64,000 nt of DNA from Opitutaceae bacterium (GTDB taxonomy: Bacteria; Verrucomicrobiota; Verrucomicrobiia; Opitutales; Opitutaceae), in contig NZNM01000132.1 in NCBI GenBank assembly GCA_002694885.1, forward strand, positions 62,001 through 126,000, written 5' to 3'. This document shows positions 22,690-31,394 of this stretch, piece after piece. Numbering within the stretch: the stretch's first letter is position 1; each line of letters opens with the position of its first letter. Made by a program: the position numbers and the translations under genes. Under the pieces are notes generated by a model. The model had not been told where the DNA came from, ran no database searches, and saw nothing but the letters and a program-made list of their open reading frames with translations.

Positions 22690-23682
22690 ATGAGATACGA
22701 TCTAGAGGAAATTCAGCAAATATACAATCTGCCCCTGACGACGCTTATTTTCAGGGCCCAAAAAGCTCATCACGAGTTTCAGGATCCATCGGGAGTCCAG
22801 CTTTGCACTCTCAAGTCGATCAAGACGGGAGCATGCCCTGAGGACTGCAAATATTGCCCGCAATCAGCTCACAGCGATACGGCCATAGAAAAAGAAAAAC
22901 TACTGGATACGGAGACGATCTTGATCGATGCCCGATCGGCAAAAGCGGGCGGGGCCACGCGGTTTTGCATGGGAGCGGCTTGGAAAAAGGTTCCTCATGG
23001 AGAGCAATTCGATTCGCTGTTGAACACGGTGCGGTCGGTGAGCGATATGGGATTGGAGGTTTGCTGTACTTTGGGGTCGCTGGAACAAGATCAAGCGGTC
23101 GCTCTAAAGGAGGCTGGTTGCCGCGTTTATAACCATAATTTGGATACTTCGAGAGAATTCTATAGCGAGATCATTACGACGCGAACCTATGACGAACGGC
23201 TTAGCAATATAGCAAAAGTTAGGGAAGCGGGAATGGAGGTTTGCAGTGGCGGAATCATCGGCATGGGCGAATCGGTCGATGATCGGCTGAAGATGCTCCG
23301 GGAGTTGGCGAATATGGACCCTTATCCGGATTCCGTGCCCATCAATGCCCTAATCGCTTGCAAGGGCACGCCCTTGGAATCCCAGAAATTCGTCGATAGT
23401 TTCGAGTTCGTTCGCATAATCGCGACGGCTCGGATTCTGATGCCAAAAACTATGGTGCGTTTGTCGGCTGGCCGGACGGAAATGAATGAGGAACTCCAAG
23501 CCCTATGCTACTTGGCTGGAGCCAACAGCATATTCTTGGGAGACAAACTTCTGACCACCGCTAATCCCGATCGAAATGAGGATTTTCAACTGCTCGAAAA
23601 ACTGGGATTAAGTTCACTGGATCCGGATGATGCCAGGGAAATACATGCCCGCTCCGAGCGTCAGCAGACGGTACCTGCCTAG
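22690..23682 (+). CDS. bioB: Biotin synthase BioB
   Basis: BioB is the radical-SAM enzyme that inserts sulfur into dethiobiotin. The 330-residue product has the 4Fe-4S motif GACPEDCKYCPQSAH (CxxxCxxC), GATRFCMGAAWKKVPHGEQF, YNHNLDTSREFY, CSGGIIGMGES and a 2Fe-2S cluster arginine region MVRLSAGRTEM. It starts two bases after bioA. Length and motifs are complete. BioB is likely to be inefficient, as in other species, but nothing here differs from the family. Confidence 0.97.
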   Translation: MRYDLEEIQQIYNLPLTTLIFRAQKAHHEFQDPSGVQLCTLKSIKTGACPEDCKYCPQSAHSDTAIEKEKLLDTETILIDARSAKAGGATRFCMGAAWKKVPHGEQFDSLLNTVRSVSDMGLEVCCTLGSLEQDQAVALKEAGCRVYNHNLDTSREFYSEIITTRTYDERLSNIAKVREAGMEVCSGGIIGMGESVDDRLKMLRELANMDPYPDSVPINALIACKGTPLESQKFVDSFEFVRIIATARILMPKTMVRLSAGRTEMNEELQALCYLAGANSIFLGDKLLTTANPDRNEDFQLLEKLGLSSLDPDDAREIHARSERQQTVPA

Positions 23683-23688
23683 TCGTCA

Positions 23689-24333
23689 ATGAAGACGCTT
23701 TTCGTTAGCGGAAGCGATACCGATGTAGGTAAGACTTGGGTGGTCGCCGCCATTGCCCGAGAATTGCTCGAACGTGGTGAGCGCGTCCAGGTTGTGAAGC
23801 CCGTTCAAACGGGTGTGGGGAATGGGGCCGAATCAGATGTATCGGTAATGGAACGACAGCTTTCTCAACTGGAATTGGAAACGCATACGCTATTCAGCTA
23901 TAAATTGCCAATCGCCCCCGTCGCGGCAGCCAGGCGTGAACAGGAGCCGCTTCGTTTGGACTTAATCGTAAGCAGACTGGGCGAATTGCCGGACAATAAG
24001 GATTGGAGAATCATTGAAGGAGCTGGTTCGCTGGCGACTCCGATTGCAGAAGGCGGAGAGGATTGGGCGGATTTCGCTAAAGCGACAGATCCTAGTCGCG
24101 TTGTTCTGGTGGTGGACAACCGAGTGGGAGGGATTGGACAAAGTCGGCTGGTCTATTCCTTTGCCGTAAGAAAGGGCCTGGAGGCCGGTATCATTCTCAA
24201 TGAGCGTCTCCAGCAAGACCCTGTTCATAGATCGGCGACTGAGGCAGGCATACGGGAGAGTGGCATTCCTTTGCTGGATACACTGGGCTTTAAAAAAGAG
24301 CGTTTTGATGAGGGTTCGTTGAATTGGTTGTGA
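23689..24333 (+). CDS. bioD: Dethiobiotin synthetase BioD
   Basis: BioD closes the ureido ring of DAPA with CO2 and ATP. The 214-residue P-loop protein starts MKTLFVSGSDTDVGKTWVVA (Walker A with G-T-D-V-G-K-T; here S-D-T-D-V-G-K-T). It has VVKPVQTGV (DAPA-binding lysine) and IEGAGSLATPI (family E-G-A-G-G, here with S for the second G). Start six bases after bioB; the stop overlaps the bioF GTG start. Slightly shorter than E. coli BioD (225). Confidence 0.95.
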   Translation: MKTLFVSGSDTDVGKTWVVAAIARELLERGERVQVVKPVQTGVGNGAESDVSVMERQLSQLELETHTLFSYKLPIAPVAAARREQEPLRLDLIVSRLGELPDNKDWRIIEGAGSLATPIAEGGEDWADFAKATDPSRVVLVVDNRVGGIGQSRLVYSFAVRKGLEAGIILNERLQQDPVHRSATEAGIRESGIPLLDTLGFKKERFDEGSLNWL

Positions 24334-25484
24334 CTGGCGATCTACAAATGGGATTGCAGGCCAGGCTGGATGAGCGGAAGCGGTTGGGGCTTTTTCGTTC
24401 CATGAGCGTCGCTAGAAACAATTCCCGCGTTCTCAACTTGGCTAGCAATGATTATCTAAATCTGGCGATGGATAGTCGTCTGCAGTCAGCTGGGATAGAG
24501 GCTTTGCGGCAGTACGGCTGTTCGTCTTCCGCATCCCCTCTAGTTACTGGATACGGTCCTGTACACAAGGAATTGAAGCAGACGCTTTGTCGATGGCATG
24601 ACTTTCCAAATGGACTTGTATGGAATTCTGGTTACGCCGCTAATCAGGCGGTCTTGAGTTTGTTGCCGCAAAAAGGCGATCTCGTATTGGCGGACAGGCT
24701 GAATCACAATAGCATTCTTTATGGCGTACTGAGGAGCGGAGCCCGACTTATACGGTATCGTCATGCGGATCTGGATCATTTGGAAGCGTTGCTAGCGGAT
24801 CACTGCAATGAAAGACGTAACATATTTGTCACTACTGAATCCGTATTTAGCATGAATGGCGATTGGCCTGATTTGAGGCGGATCGCGAAACTTAAGGAAC
24901 GCTACGATTTTTTCTGGATACTGGATGAAGCTCATGCTCTGGGATGGTATGGGGATCGAGGTCAGGGATTGGCTAACGAACTTGGGGTAGACGGGCAGGT
25001 AGACCTTCTAGTAGGAACGATGGGAAAATCCCTGGGTTCACAGGGGGCTTACACCCTGTTTAGGTACGATTGTATCGGAGACTATTTGGTCAATTTTTCG
25101 GAAGAGTTTATCTACTCGACCTATCTCAGCCCTGCCAGCGCGGCAATCGCTATTGAGGCTGTGGCAATCATCCAGTCTTCCGTGTCTCTGAGGAGACAGG
25201 GACGGAAAATTTCAAAAGACATCAGACACTCTCTACGGGGAATGGGATTTTCCGTTGCGGAGGGCGACTCTAGCATCGTATCGATAGTAATCGGGGATGC
25301 CAAAAAAACGATGCAAGCCGGTCGGCTGCTCGATAGTCGAGGAATTCTCGTCGGTTCTATCCGCCCGCCGACCGTGCCCAAAGAAACAAGCAGGCTGAGA
25401 ATGTCATTAAAAGCGACAATCGCATCAGAAGACATAGAGAGACTGCTGGCGGCTTTCGAGCAGGTAGCCAAAGAATTCGTATGA
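24330..25484 (+). CDS. bioF: 8-amino-7-oxononanoate synthase BioF
   Basis: BioF joins pimeloyl-ACP (or -CoA) with alanine in a PLP-dependent decarboxylative condensation. The 384-residue product has NLASNDYLNLAMDSRL, GCSSSASPLVTGYGPVH, the PLP aspartate and histidine in FFWILDEAHALGWYGDRGQG, and LLVGTMGKSLGSQGAYTLF with the Schiff-base lysine. I take the GTG at 24330, which overlaps the bioD stop by four bases like the other junctions in this operon; ATG at 24348 is the alternative and still keeps the whole domain. Confidence 0.94.
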   Translation: MTGDLQMGLQARLDERKRLGLFRSMSVARNNSRVLNLASNDYLNLAMDSRLQSAGIEALRQYGCSSSASPLVTGYGPVHKELKQTLCRWHDFPNGLVWNSGYAANQAVLSLLPQKGDLVLADRLNHNSILYGVLRSGARLIRYRHADLDHLEALLADHCNERRNIFVTTESVFSMNGDWPDLRRIAKLKERYDFFWILDEAHALGWYGDRGQGLANELGVDGQVDLLVGTMGKSLGSQGAYTLFRYDCIGDYLVNFSEEFIYSTYLSPASAAIAIEAVAIIQSSVSLRRQGRKISKDIRHSLRGMGFSVAEGDSSIVSIVIGDAKKTMQAGRLLDSRGILVGSIRPPTVPKETSRLRMSLKATIASEDIERLLAAFEQVAKEFV

Positions 25485-26083
25485 ACATGGTTTGGCTGAA
25501 TGGCTGGGGATTGAGTTCGCGGTATGTAGAGCGAATCGCGCGTGAGTTGTATCCAGATTCGCTTCACTCAGTCGTTTCGCCGGTATCAACTTGGGTCGAG
25601 GACTTATCGTGGCAGGGCTCAGGTCAGGTTCTCGTTGGCTATTCGCTCGGGGCATTTCTCCTATTGAGTCGCCCAGAAATAGGGGCTCGATTTCGTCGAG
25701 TTGCCCTATTGGCCCCCTTTCACGATTTTAGAGCAGAGGCTGGTCGAGGCGGCCGCGTCCGTAAGGCCCAGCTAGCCTATCTGCTTCGCTGGCTGAGTAG
25801 AAACCGAATGGAAGGACTACGAGATTTTTGGTCGCGGGCAGAATTGGAGAATCCCGAGAATCCGAATGAGTTGAGGACAAGCGATCTCGAATGGGGAATT
25901 CAGCGTCTCCTCAAAAGCTCCGCCCATGAATCGGCAGGGAATGGGATCCAAGCCTACGTAGGGGATCAAGATACCTTGCTTGATGCAGAAGAACTAAAGC
26001 ATCGCTTCAAAAAATTCACTGTGGTTTCTGGGGCGGGGCACGATTTGAAGCCGTTGGCTAGAGCAGCGAAACTAGCGGAATGA
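25481..26083 (+). CDS. Pimeloyl-ACP methyl ester esterase (BioH/BioG role)
   Basis: A 200-residue alpha/beta hydrolase with the nucleophile elbow VLVGYSLGAFLL (Ser55), an acidic residue around VGDQDTLLD and a final histidine in SGAGHDLKPLA (His187). Placed between bioF and bioC with four-base overlaps on both sides, it should remove the methyl ester that BioC adds, freeing pimeloyl-ACP for BioF. The sequence is short and divergent, closer in size to BioG-type esterases than to BioH (256 residues), so I give no gene symbol. Function rests mainly on position. Confidence 0.8.
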   Translation: MNMVWLNGWGLSSRYVERIARELYPDSLHSVVSPVSTWVEDLSWQGSGQVLVGYSLGAFLLLSRPEIGARFRRVALLAPFHDFRAEAGRGGRVRKAQLAYLLRWLSRNRMEGLRDFWSRAELENPENPNELRTSDLEWGIQRLLKSSAHESAGNGIQAYVGDQDTLLDAEELKHRFKKFTVVSGAGHDLKPLARAAKLAE

Positions 26084-26787
26084 ATTTCGATAAAAAGGCC
26101 GGACTATATCATCAGAATGCCCGTATTCAAAAAATAGTGGCTGATTGGTGCGCGGAATGGATAGAGGAGGATTGCTCAACGCTTTCCGCGTTGGAGCTGG
26201 GATCCGGAACCGGCCTATTTACGAGACATCTTGAGCTGAGGGCATTCGAGAGCCTCAGAGCGACGGATTTGTCGAGATCCATGATCGAGGAAGGAAAATC
26301 ACGACTACCCGACGTAGACTGGGCGGAGCTCGATGCCTGGGAATGCGAGAGCGCTGCGAAGGTTGATAGACTTTACGCGTGCAGCCTATTACAATGGTCG
26401 GAAAACCCGCTGGAAACCTTGGAAAAGTGGAGAAATGCTTTGGCTCCTAAAGGGCGATTTCTCGGTTGCTTGTTTGTTGAGGGATCATTGAAGGAGCTAA
26501 TTGGAGAGGAGTTTCGACTAGGTGAATTCGAATGGCGAAGCGAACAACAGTGGCTAACGTGTTTTGAACAATCGAATTACGATATCAGAAGATGGGATAC
26601 AAGATTGGATGAAGAAATCTATGATTCTCCGATGCAGGCTCTTCGGCATCTGCACGACTTGGGAGCCACGACAAACCGAAATGCGAATCCCGGAAAACTT
26701 AAACAGCATTTGAAACGGCTGGAAACGCATTCGGGGCGATTTAAGGTTTCCTGGAAGACGCTTCGATTAGAGGGTTCGGTCGATTGA
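26080..26787 (+). CDS. bioC: Malonyl-ACP O-methyltransferase BioC
   Basis: BioC methylates the free carboxyl of malonyl-ACP so that fatty-acid enzymes can elongate it to a pimeloyl ester. The 235-residue product starts MNFDKKAGLYHQNARIQ, similar to the family's F-x-x-A-A-x-x-Y-x-x-x-A-x-x-Q opening. It carries SAM motif I in LELGSGTGLFTRHL, the acidic LRATDLS, and the BioC-type CSLLQWSENPLETLEKW. HDLGATTNRNANPGKL near the C-terminus matches the family's L-K-x-x-G-A block. It is the last gene of the operon and ends two bases from the opposing aat gene. Confidence 0.93.
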   Translation: MNFDKKAGLYHQNARIQKIVADWCAEWIEEDCSTLSALELGSGTGLFTRHLELRAFESLRATDLSRSMIEEGKSRLPDVDWAELDAWECESAAKVDRLYACSLLQWSENPLETLEKWRNALAPKGRFLGCLFVEGSLKELIGEEFRLGEFEWRSEQQWLTCFEQSNYDIRRWDTRLDEEIYDSPMQALRHLHDLGATTNRNANPGKLKQHLKRLETHSGRFKVSWKTLRLEGSVD

Positions 26788-26789
26788 TT

Positions 26790-27482
26790 TCACTGCCAAT
26801 CGTTCAAACTCCATTGCCCAATGTTCGACTCCTGTTTAAGAGCCGATTGCAACTCGGCCAAGTATCTGTCGCGATCAATTTCTTCCGCTCCTAGGCTTTG
26901 CAAATGTTCGGATGGAATTTGAGCGTCGATAAACAGAAACTCGTGCTCCATGCAGTAGGAAACAAGATGGCTGAAGGCCACCTTTGAAGCATTCGGTGTC
27001 GTGTGGAACATAGATTCCCCAAAAAATGCTTTGCCGATGGACAATCCATAGAGGCCGCCGACTAATTCGTGATCGACGTAGGACTCAAACGAGTGACCAA
27101 AGCCCTGTTGATGCAGCTCGATGTAGGCGTTGATCATATCTTCGGTAATCCAGGTGCCCGGCTGTCCGCGCCGTGGTACCGTAGAGCAAGAGCGAATCAC
27201 GGCGGCGAAGTTGGTGTCTACGCGAACATCGAATCGTTTTGATCTAAGAACACGTTGAAGGCTGTTCGGGCAACGAAATCGATTGGGGTAAAGTACCATG
27301 CGCGGATTAGGCGAAAACCATAGCACTGGCTGGCCTTCTGAGTACCAGGGGAAGATACCACTTCGGTATGCCTCCAAAAGGCGTTCTGTACGGAGGTCTC
27401 CACCAACAGCCACGAGACCATCGTCAGTGGCGTTGTTTGGATCGGGGAAGGAAATATCGTCGAACAATAGCGATATGGGCAT
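26790..27482 (-). CDS. aat: Leucyl/phenylalanyl-tRNA-protein transferase Aat
   Basis: Aat adds Leu or Phe from tRNA to proteins with N-terminal Lys or Arg, marking them for ClpS/ClpAP degradation. The 230-residue product has FPDPNNATDDGLVAVGGDL, EAYRSGIFPWYSEGQPVLWF, SPNPRMVL, TWITEDMINAYIELHQQGFG and HSFESY. It also has GGLYGLSIGKAFFGESMFH and the C-terminal FLFIDAQIPSEHLQSLGAEE, all in family order. It is the third gene of a minus-strand unit msrB-unknown-aat with short gaps, facing the biotin operon tail to tail. Confidence 0.96.
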   Translation of the reverse strand: MPISLLFDDISFPDPNNATDDGLVAVGGDLRTERLLEAYRSGIFPWYSEGQPVLWFSPNPRMVLYPNRFRCPNSLQRVLRSKRFDVRVDTNFAAVIRSCSTVPRRGQPGTWITEDMINAYIELHQQGFGHSFESYVDHELVGGLYGLSIGKAFFGESMFHTTPNASKVAFSHLVSYCMEHEFLFIDAQIPSEHLQSLGAEEIDRDRYLAELQSALKQESNIGQWSLNDWQ

Positions 27483-27492
27483 ACCCGGATGA

Positions 27493-28035
27493 CTAAACTG
27501 AGAATTCGGGAATAGCGGAAGAGTCGCCGAAAGTTAGCAATAGGTTATTGTAGGCGGTTTGCTTTTCGGCGGGTCCGGGGGATTGCTCGAAAAACGTACG
27601 CCATGTATCGAGAGAAATGATATCAGTTTCCGTCTCTGAACGAGTGTGGGAAGCGAGATTCGCCTCCGAATCGAATTCGAGTTGCCAAGGCAGCTGGTAT
27701 AGGGAACTCGCGTTGTCTGCCGTTATCAGTATTGCTCCAAGCTTTGGATTTTCTTCAGGCGCAGCTCGTGACTGTATTGCCGATACAAAGGAAACAAGAG
27801 ACAATTCGTAGGCGGCGATTAGATCCGTTAAGGAAGAAAGCAAGATTTCCCTCGATTGACTGATTTGCTTTGGAATCGCCAGAGTGAGGAAAGGCCCTTG
27901 GGTTCGCTTCCCCAAGAAAATGGGCAGGATGCCTTGGAACTCATCGAAGATATCCTCTGCATGTCGCGCCATTGCCTCGTGGATACCGGATGGATTGGGA
28001 GCTTGTTCGGAAAGTCGTTGTTCGAGAGAAGGCAT
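27493..28035 (-). CDS. Hypothetical protein between msrB and aat
   Basis: A 180-residue, soluble, acidic protein with no signal peptide or membrane span. It has a helical N-terminal half (MARHAEDIFDEFQGI, then REILLSSLTDLIAAYELSL) and a strand-rich part around GAILITADNASSLYQLPWQL. I do not recognise a family or catalytic motif. The gaps are 18 bases from msrB and 10 bases to aat, so it is probably co-transcribed with both. The codon pattern and frame are clean, so I trust it as a real gene. Confidence 0.7.
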   Translation of the reverse strand: MPSLEQRLSEQAPNPSGIHEAMARHAEDIFDEFQGILPIFLGKRTQGPFLTLAIPKQISQSREILLSSLTDLIAAYELSLVSFVSAIQSRAAPEENPKLGAILITADNASSLYQLPWQLEFDSEANLASHTRSETETDIISLDTWRTFFEQSPGPAEKQTAYNNLLLTFGDSSAIPEFSV

Positions 28036-28053
28036 GTAACGAAGGTTTGACAG

Positions 28054-28548
28054 TCAGCCTTGCGGATTTTGGACAAGAGACGCTGAATTGATGCAATATC
28101 GAAGTCCAGTAGGCTTAGGGCCATCGGGAAAGACATGCCCGAGGTGGCCCCCGCAATTGGAGCAATGCACTTCGATGCGAACCATCCCGTGGCTTTCGTC
28201 CCGTTCCTCGCCCACATTGTTTTGCTCGATGGGCGTTGAGAAGCTGGGCCATCCCGTTCCCGAATCAAACTTTTGGGCGCTTGAAAAGAGCTTCTGCCCG
28301 CATCCCGCGCAACTGTAGTCCCCATCCGCTTTGCTATTCCAGAATTCGTTGTTAAACGGAGGCTCGGTCCCTTGTTGGCGCAATACGCGGAACTGTTCTG
28401 GGGTTAGTCGTTGCTTCCATTCCTCTTCAGAGAGACCGAAGTCTCCTTTGCCATCCAAAGAGGCTTCGGATGGCAGACCGCAGGCGGATTTTTCTGGGCT
28501 ATCGGATTCGGATTCTTGATTCATTTTCTCTTCAAAATGGGTAGTCAT
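28054..28548 (-). CDS. msrB: Peptide-methionine (R)-S-oxide reductase MsrB
   Basis: MsrB reduces methionine-R-sulfoxide in proteins with thioredoxin. The domain is complete: [31 protein letters not shown], the structural zinc cysteines in [13 protein letters not shown] and [28 protein letters not shown], and the catalytic cysteine in [12 protein letters not shown] choose the ATG at 28546-28548 ([13 protein letters not shown]), giving 164 residues; a further in-frame codon at 28659 adds 37 residues without a convincing signal peptide, and MNQES at 28524 is also possible. No MsrA domain is fused. It leads the unit msrB-unknown-aat. Confidence 0.93.
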   Translation of the reverse strand: MTTHFEEKMNQESESDSPEKSACGLPSEASLDGKGDFGLSEEEWKQRLTPEQFRVLRQQGTEPPFNNEFWNSKADGDYSCAGCGQKLFSSAQKFDSGTGWPSFSTPIEQNNVGEERDESHGMVRIEVHCSNCGGHLGHVFPDGPKPTGLRYCINSASLVQNPQG

Positions 28549-28763
28549 TAGATAATTGCCAACAGAATCCTCACTGTTTGGCACTGTGGTGTCTCCTGAA
28601 CAGCGCGTCCGCTTTTCTAGAAGTCGCGAGAATGCGAATACGAATGCGGCGATGGACAACTCTAGCTGAAGCGTGCAGAAATTGCTGGATAGGCGATAAA
28701 AATGGCGTTGACAGGCGTTATTAGCGAATTTTCTTAAACCGCTCGAAAGTAGGGAATTTCAAA

Positions 28764-28949
28764 ATGGCGGAAGAAAAGAAGACTGCGAAGAAGTCGACCT
28801 CGAAACCCGAGAAAAAGAAGGGTTCAGCCGATGCTGCCCCGAAGGTTGAATCGAATTCCTCAAGCCAGAATGGTAAGGGCGATGGACCTCGGAATATTTT
28901 CTCAGAGGAATTTCGGAGCAATTACGACTCGATCGATTGGGGACGCTAG
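28764..28949 (+). CDS. Small lysine-rich protein with a C-terminal FSEEFRSNYDSIDW tail
   Basis: A 61-residue protein: a highly charged, disordered, Lys/Ser-rich N-terminal part, then GPRNIFSEEFRSNYDSIDWG. The tail looks structured and specific, while the front resembles DNA- or RNA-binding basic tails. The ATG at 28764 follows a short gap after the divergent msrB region. I have no firm family name. Small proteins with this two-part layout occur in related genomes as far as I recall, so it is probably real rather than chance. Confidence 0.6.
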   Translation: MAEEKKTAKKSTSKPEKKKGSADAAPKVESNSSSQNGKGDGPRNIFSEEFRSNYDSIDWGR

Positions 28950-28965
28950 GAAGAACCTACAAGGG

Positions 28966-29691
28966 CTATTCTTTCCAAATCCCCTGGGCGACTAGCTGTT
29001 TGGTCGCCGCCTCGGCCCAACCTCGGTTCGCTGCGGGACTAGCGGGGGACGGATGAAGAACCTTGCCATGCTTGATGCCGAAGCCGGACAGGCAGTCACG
29101 CGCTTTAGATTGAGCGAATCCTCCTACACCCACAATCCATTCTGGCTGTAAGGCTTCGATGCAGGTTCTCAAATGTTGATCGCATGCGTCGAAAAGAGCG
29201 GAAGTTTCTTGTGCGGGCAACTTGTCGGGAGTTCGATTGCGAGAGCTCTCCTCCATAAATACAAGTGGGCAGTAGTTGATCACAAAGTGATCTTGAAAGA
29301 AATCCTTCGGATTGGGGAAACGGCTGGAAAACAATCCCCAGAGCCTTCTACCCGAAACCTCCGATTTGTCGCATTCGAAGCCCACAATTGGCCGTTTGGG
29401 ATGTTCCCTTGCCGGTCTATCTATTTTGGCCTCGATCCCCATCCAATCGCGAACGAGATTGATCTCGCCGAAAGGAACGCCTGTCTGCGACATGCCCCAA
29501 GGCCCCGGATTCATGCCCATGAAAACGATTCGCTTTGATTCGCCCGCGTACCTCTCAAGGTACTGCCGGTGCCCTTCCCACGCATATTCCAAGGGATTGT
29601 ATACGTAGGATACGGGTTCCGAGAACTTCAGGCGAGATACGGTTATAGAAAGCTGAGTCGCCGCATCTAGTAGGGCCGGTGGGAGTTGCAT
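28966..29691 (-). CDS. Single-strand-selective uracil-DNA glycosylase (SMUG1 type)
   Basis: A 241-residue uracil-DNA glycosylase superfamily member. The active-site motif is FMGMNPGPWGMSQTGVPFGE, the SMUG1 version of motif A (G-M-N-P-G-P-x-G-M-x-Q-T-G-V-P-F-G). Motif B is HPSPASPAANRGWAEAA, close to the SMUG1 H-P-S-P-x-x-P-x-x-N-x-x-W form. Such enzymes excise uracil and some oxidised pyrimidines. Length fits. It is the only glycosylase in the window. Together with vsr it makes two repair enzymes for cytosine deamination products, though they are 14 kb apart and not linked by operon. Confidence 0.93.
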   Translation of the reverse strand: MQLPPALLDAATQLSITVSRLKFSEPVSYVYNPLEYAWEGHRQYLERYAGESKRIVFMGMNPGPWGMSQTGVPFGEINLVRDWMGIEAKIDRPAREHPKRPIVGFECDKSEVSGRRLWGLFSSRFPNPKDFFQDHFVINYCPLVFMEESSRNRTPDKLPAQETSALFDACDQHLRTCIEALQPEWIVGVGGFAQSKARDCLSGFGIKHGKVLHPSPASPAANRGWAEAATKQLVAQGIWKE

Positions 29692-29782
29692 GACGGCGTT
29701 CTCGGGAATCCGATGGATTCGGTCAAAACAATATCGTACCGTGTCGACACATTCGTTGGGCCGCCTTTTTGGGAGCTCTAGT

Positions 29783-30457
29783 TTATCTAATATGAGAATA
29801 TAGTTTTGCCAGATCGCAGGGACTTGCGCGACCGTAATAGGCAGCTAGAATAAGGGCATTCAAAAGTTGCTGGCGTATGGGACCGATTTTAGTGAAACGT
29901 CGCGAAGAAGTCACTACAGGAAGACGGGATTTTAAGAAGCGCCCGCGTGACCGAATGCGGTGCTGAATCTCGACGTCCTCAAGAATAGGATACTCTTGAA
30001 ATCCGCCTATAGACCGGAATGCTGATTTGCGCATGAACAGCCCTTGGTCGCCGTAGGTGAAGAGGGGGGAGTTTATCTTTGAGAAAGCGGCGAATATGCG
30101 AAGCGATGGAGAGTCGGGTTCAAACTGGAGATGAAATGCTCCAGCCATGGCTTCTCGATGAATGAGGATTCGCGAAACTTCTTCTGAAGCTCCGTTAGGG
30201 AGAATGGTGTCCCCGTGGAGGAAGAGGAGCGTATCCTTGATTGCCGCGGCCGCTCCCCGGTTCATTTGGGTGCCTCTTCCGGGGGAAGTGCTGATTGTCA
30301 GGCAGCCGTAGTCGCGAGCAATTTTAAGGGTATTGTCCCGGCTCCCCCCATCCGCGACAATGATTTCCTTTTCTCCTGCCTGCTTTACAACGCTGTCCAG
30401 TGTTCGACCCAAATGATCCCCTTCATTGAGCGTGGGAATGATGTAGGCTATCTCCAT
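29783..30457 (-). CDS. Family 2 glycosyltransferase, TIGR04283 type
   Basis: A 224-residue GT-A glycosyltransferase. IAYIIPTLNEGDHLGRTLDS is the nucleotide-binding start, EIIVADGGSRDNTLKIA gives the D-G-S block, and LLFLHGDTILP is the D-x-D region. FRSIGGFQEYPILEDVEI contains the acceptor-side E-D. The family signature G-R-G-x-Q-M-N-x-G-A (here GRGTQMNRGAAAA) is that of TIGR04283 transferases, which often lie near radical-SAM/selenodomain loci. It has no membrane anchor. The upstream exonuclease gene is 51 bases away on the same strand. Confidence 0.9.
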   Translation of the reverse strand: MEIAYIIPTLNEGDHLGRTLDSVVKQAGEKEIIVADGGSRDNTLKIARDYGCLTISTSPGRGTQMNRGAAAAIKDTLLFLHGDTILPNGASEEVSRILIHREAMAGAFHLQFEPDSPSLRIFAAFSKINSPLFTYGDQGLFMRKSAFRSIGGFQEYPILEDVEIQHRIRSRGRFLKSRLPVVTSSRRFTKIGPIRQQLLNALILAAYYGRASPCDLAKLYSHIR

Positions 30458-30508
30458 GAGAGTATTTCATGGAAGGTGCCGGAGCTCGGGGTAGTCAAGG
30501 CTTGGGTA

Positions 30509-31267
30509 CTAAAATCGCATCGCCCTGATCGGAAAGCTAAGCTGCTCGAACAGCTCAGTCTGATCGGCCTCGCTGCTCGTCGTAACGGAAAGCGCTGGGA
30601 GCCGAGCTTCATGAACGGGCACCTTCGAGCAAATGTTGTCAATGTCTGGATGCACCTGAATACGCTGAAAAACGTGGGCCAGCAAAACGGCGTCTCCTTG
30701 GGCATCGTGGCGACGAATCGAAGACAAGCCAGCTGCAAGACGCTCCGCAATGTCGTCCAACGAATTGCGTAGCCTGGAGAAGTCGGGCCAAAGAGCTTCG
30801 AAGATATCCATGGTATCAATGAACCGGATTGCGCGCGAGGCTGATGGCTCAGGATCGATATGTTTGGCAATGAACCTGAAATCGAATCGATAAATGTCGT
30901 GCCCAAACAGGGTCGCATTTCCCGCGAAATCGGAAAGCATTTGAATGGCTTCCTTTGGCGAAGGAGCGTTAGCGACATCATTATCGCGAACTCGTGTCAG
31001 CGCTTGTATATTTGCGGGAATGGGTTTCCCCGGGTTTACGTAACTGGTGAAGGAGCTTTCCATCTCCATACGCATCCCGCCTAGTTTGATGGCCGCAATT
31101 TGAGTGATCTCTTCTTGCTTGGGCCGCAGACCGGTAGTTTCCAAATCGAAGGCGACAATTTCCGAGACGCCTAACAAGGGATGGAAGTGCGGTTTTTGAG
31201 ACAAAGAGAGTGGTTTCACTTGATTGATTCCTGATGGGCCAACGACTGCGAGCGGTGGACCGCGCAT
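30509..31267 (-). CDS. DnaQ-like 3'-5' exonuclease (DEDDh)
   Basis: A 252-residue protein with an RNase T/DnaQ exonuclease fold. The first acidic pair is in VAFDLETTGLRP (D-x-E), the second aspartate in LFGHDIYRFDFRF, and the general-base histidine plus last aspartate in SIRRHDAQGDAVLLAHVF. The order Exo I, II, III of the DEDDh class is complete. About 30 extra residues precede the domain and about 40 follow it; no polymerase domain is attached. It may trim DNA or RNA ends or proofread in trans. Start by the first ATG after an AGGGA at about 15 bases. Confidence 0.88.
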   Translation of the reverse strand: MRGPPLAVVGPSGINQVKPLSLSQKPHFHPLLGVSEIVAFDLETTGLRPKQEEITQIAAIKLGGMRMEMESSFTSYVNPGKPIPANIQALTRVRDNDVANAPSPKEAIQMLSDFAGNATLFGHDIYRFDFRFIAKHIDPEPSASRAIRFIDTMDIFEALWPDFSRLRNSLDDIAERLAAGLSSIRRHDAQGDAVLLAHVFQRIQVHPDIDNICSKVPVHEARLPALSVTTSSEADQTELFEQLSFPIRAMRF

Positions 31268-31394
31268 GACTTATCATCGTTCCCTAAATTGAACGAATAT
31301 TAGACCTAGTTTATCGACTAATTTTGTTACAAAATGAAGTCGTCTAGAACAATTGTTTAGATCACTTGGGTTGGACTGTCTTTTTATGACTTCT

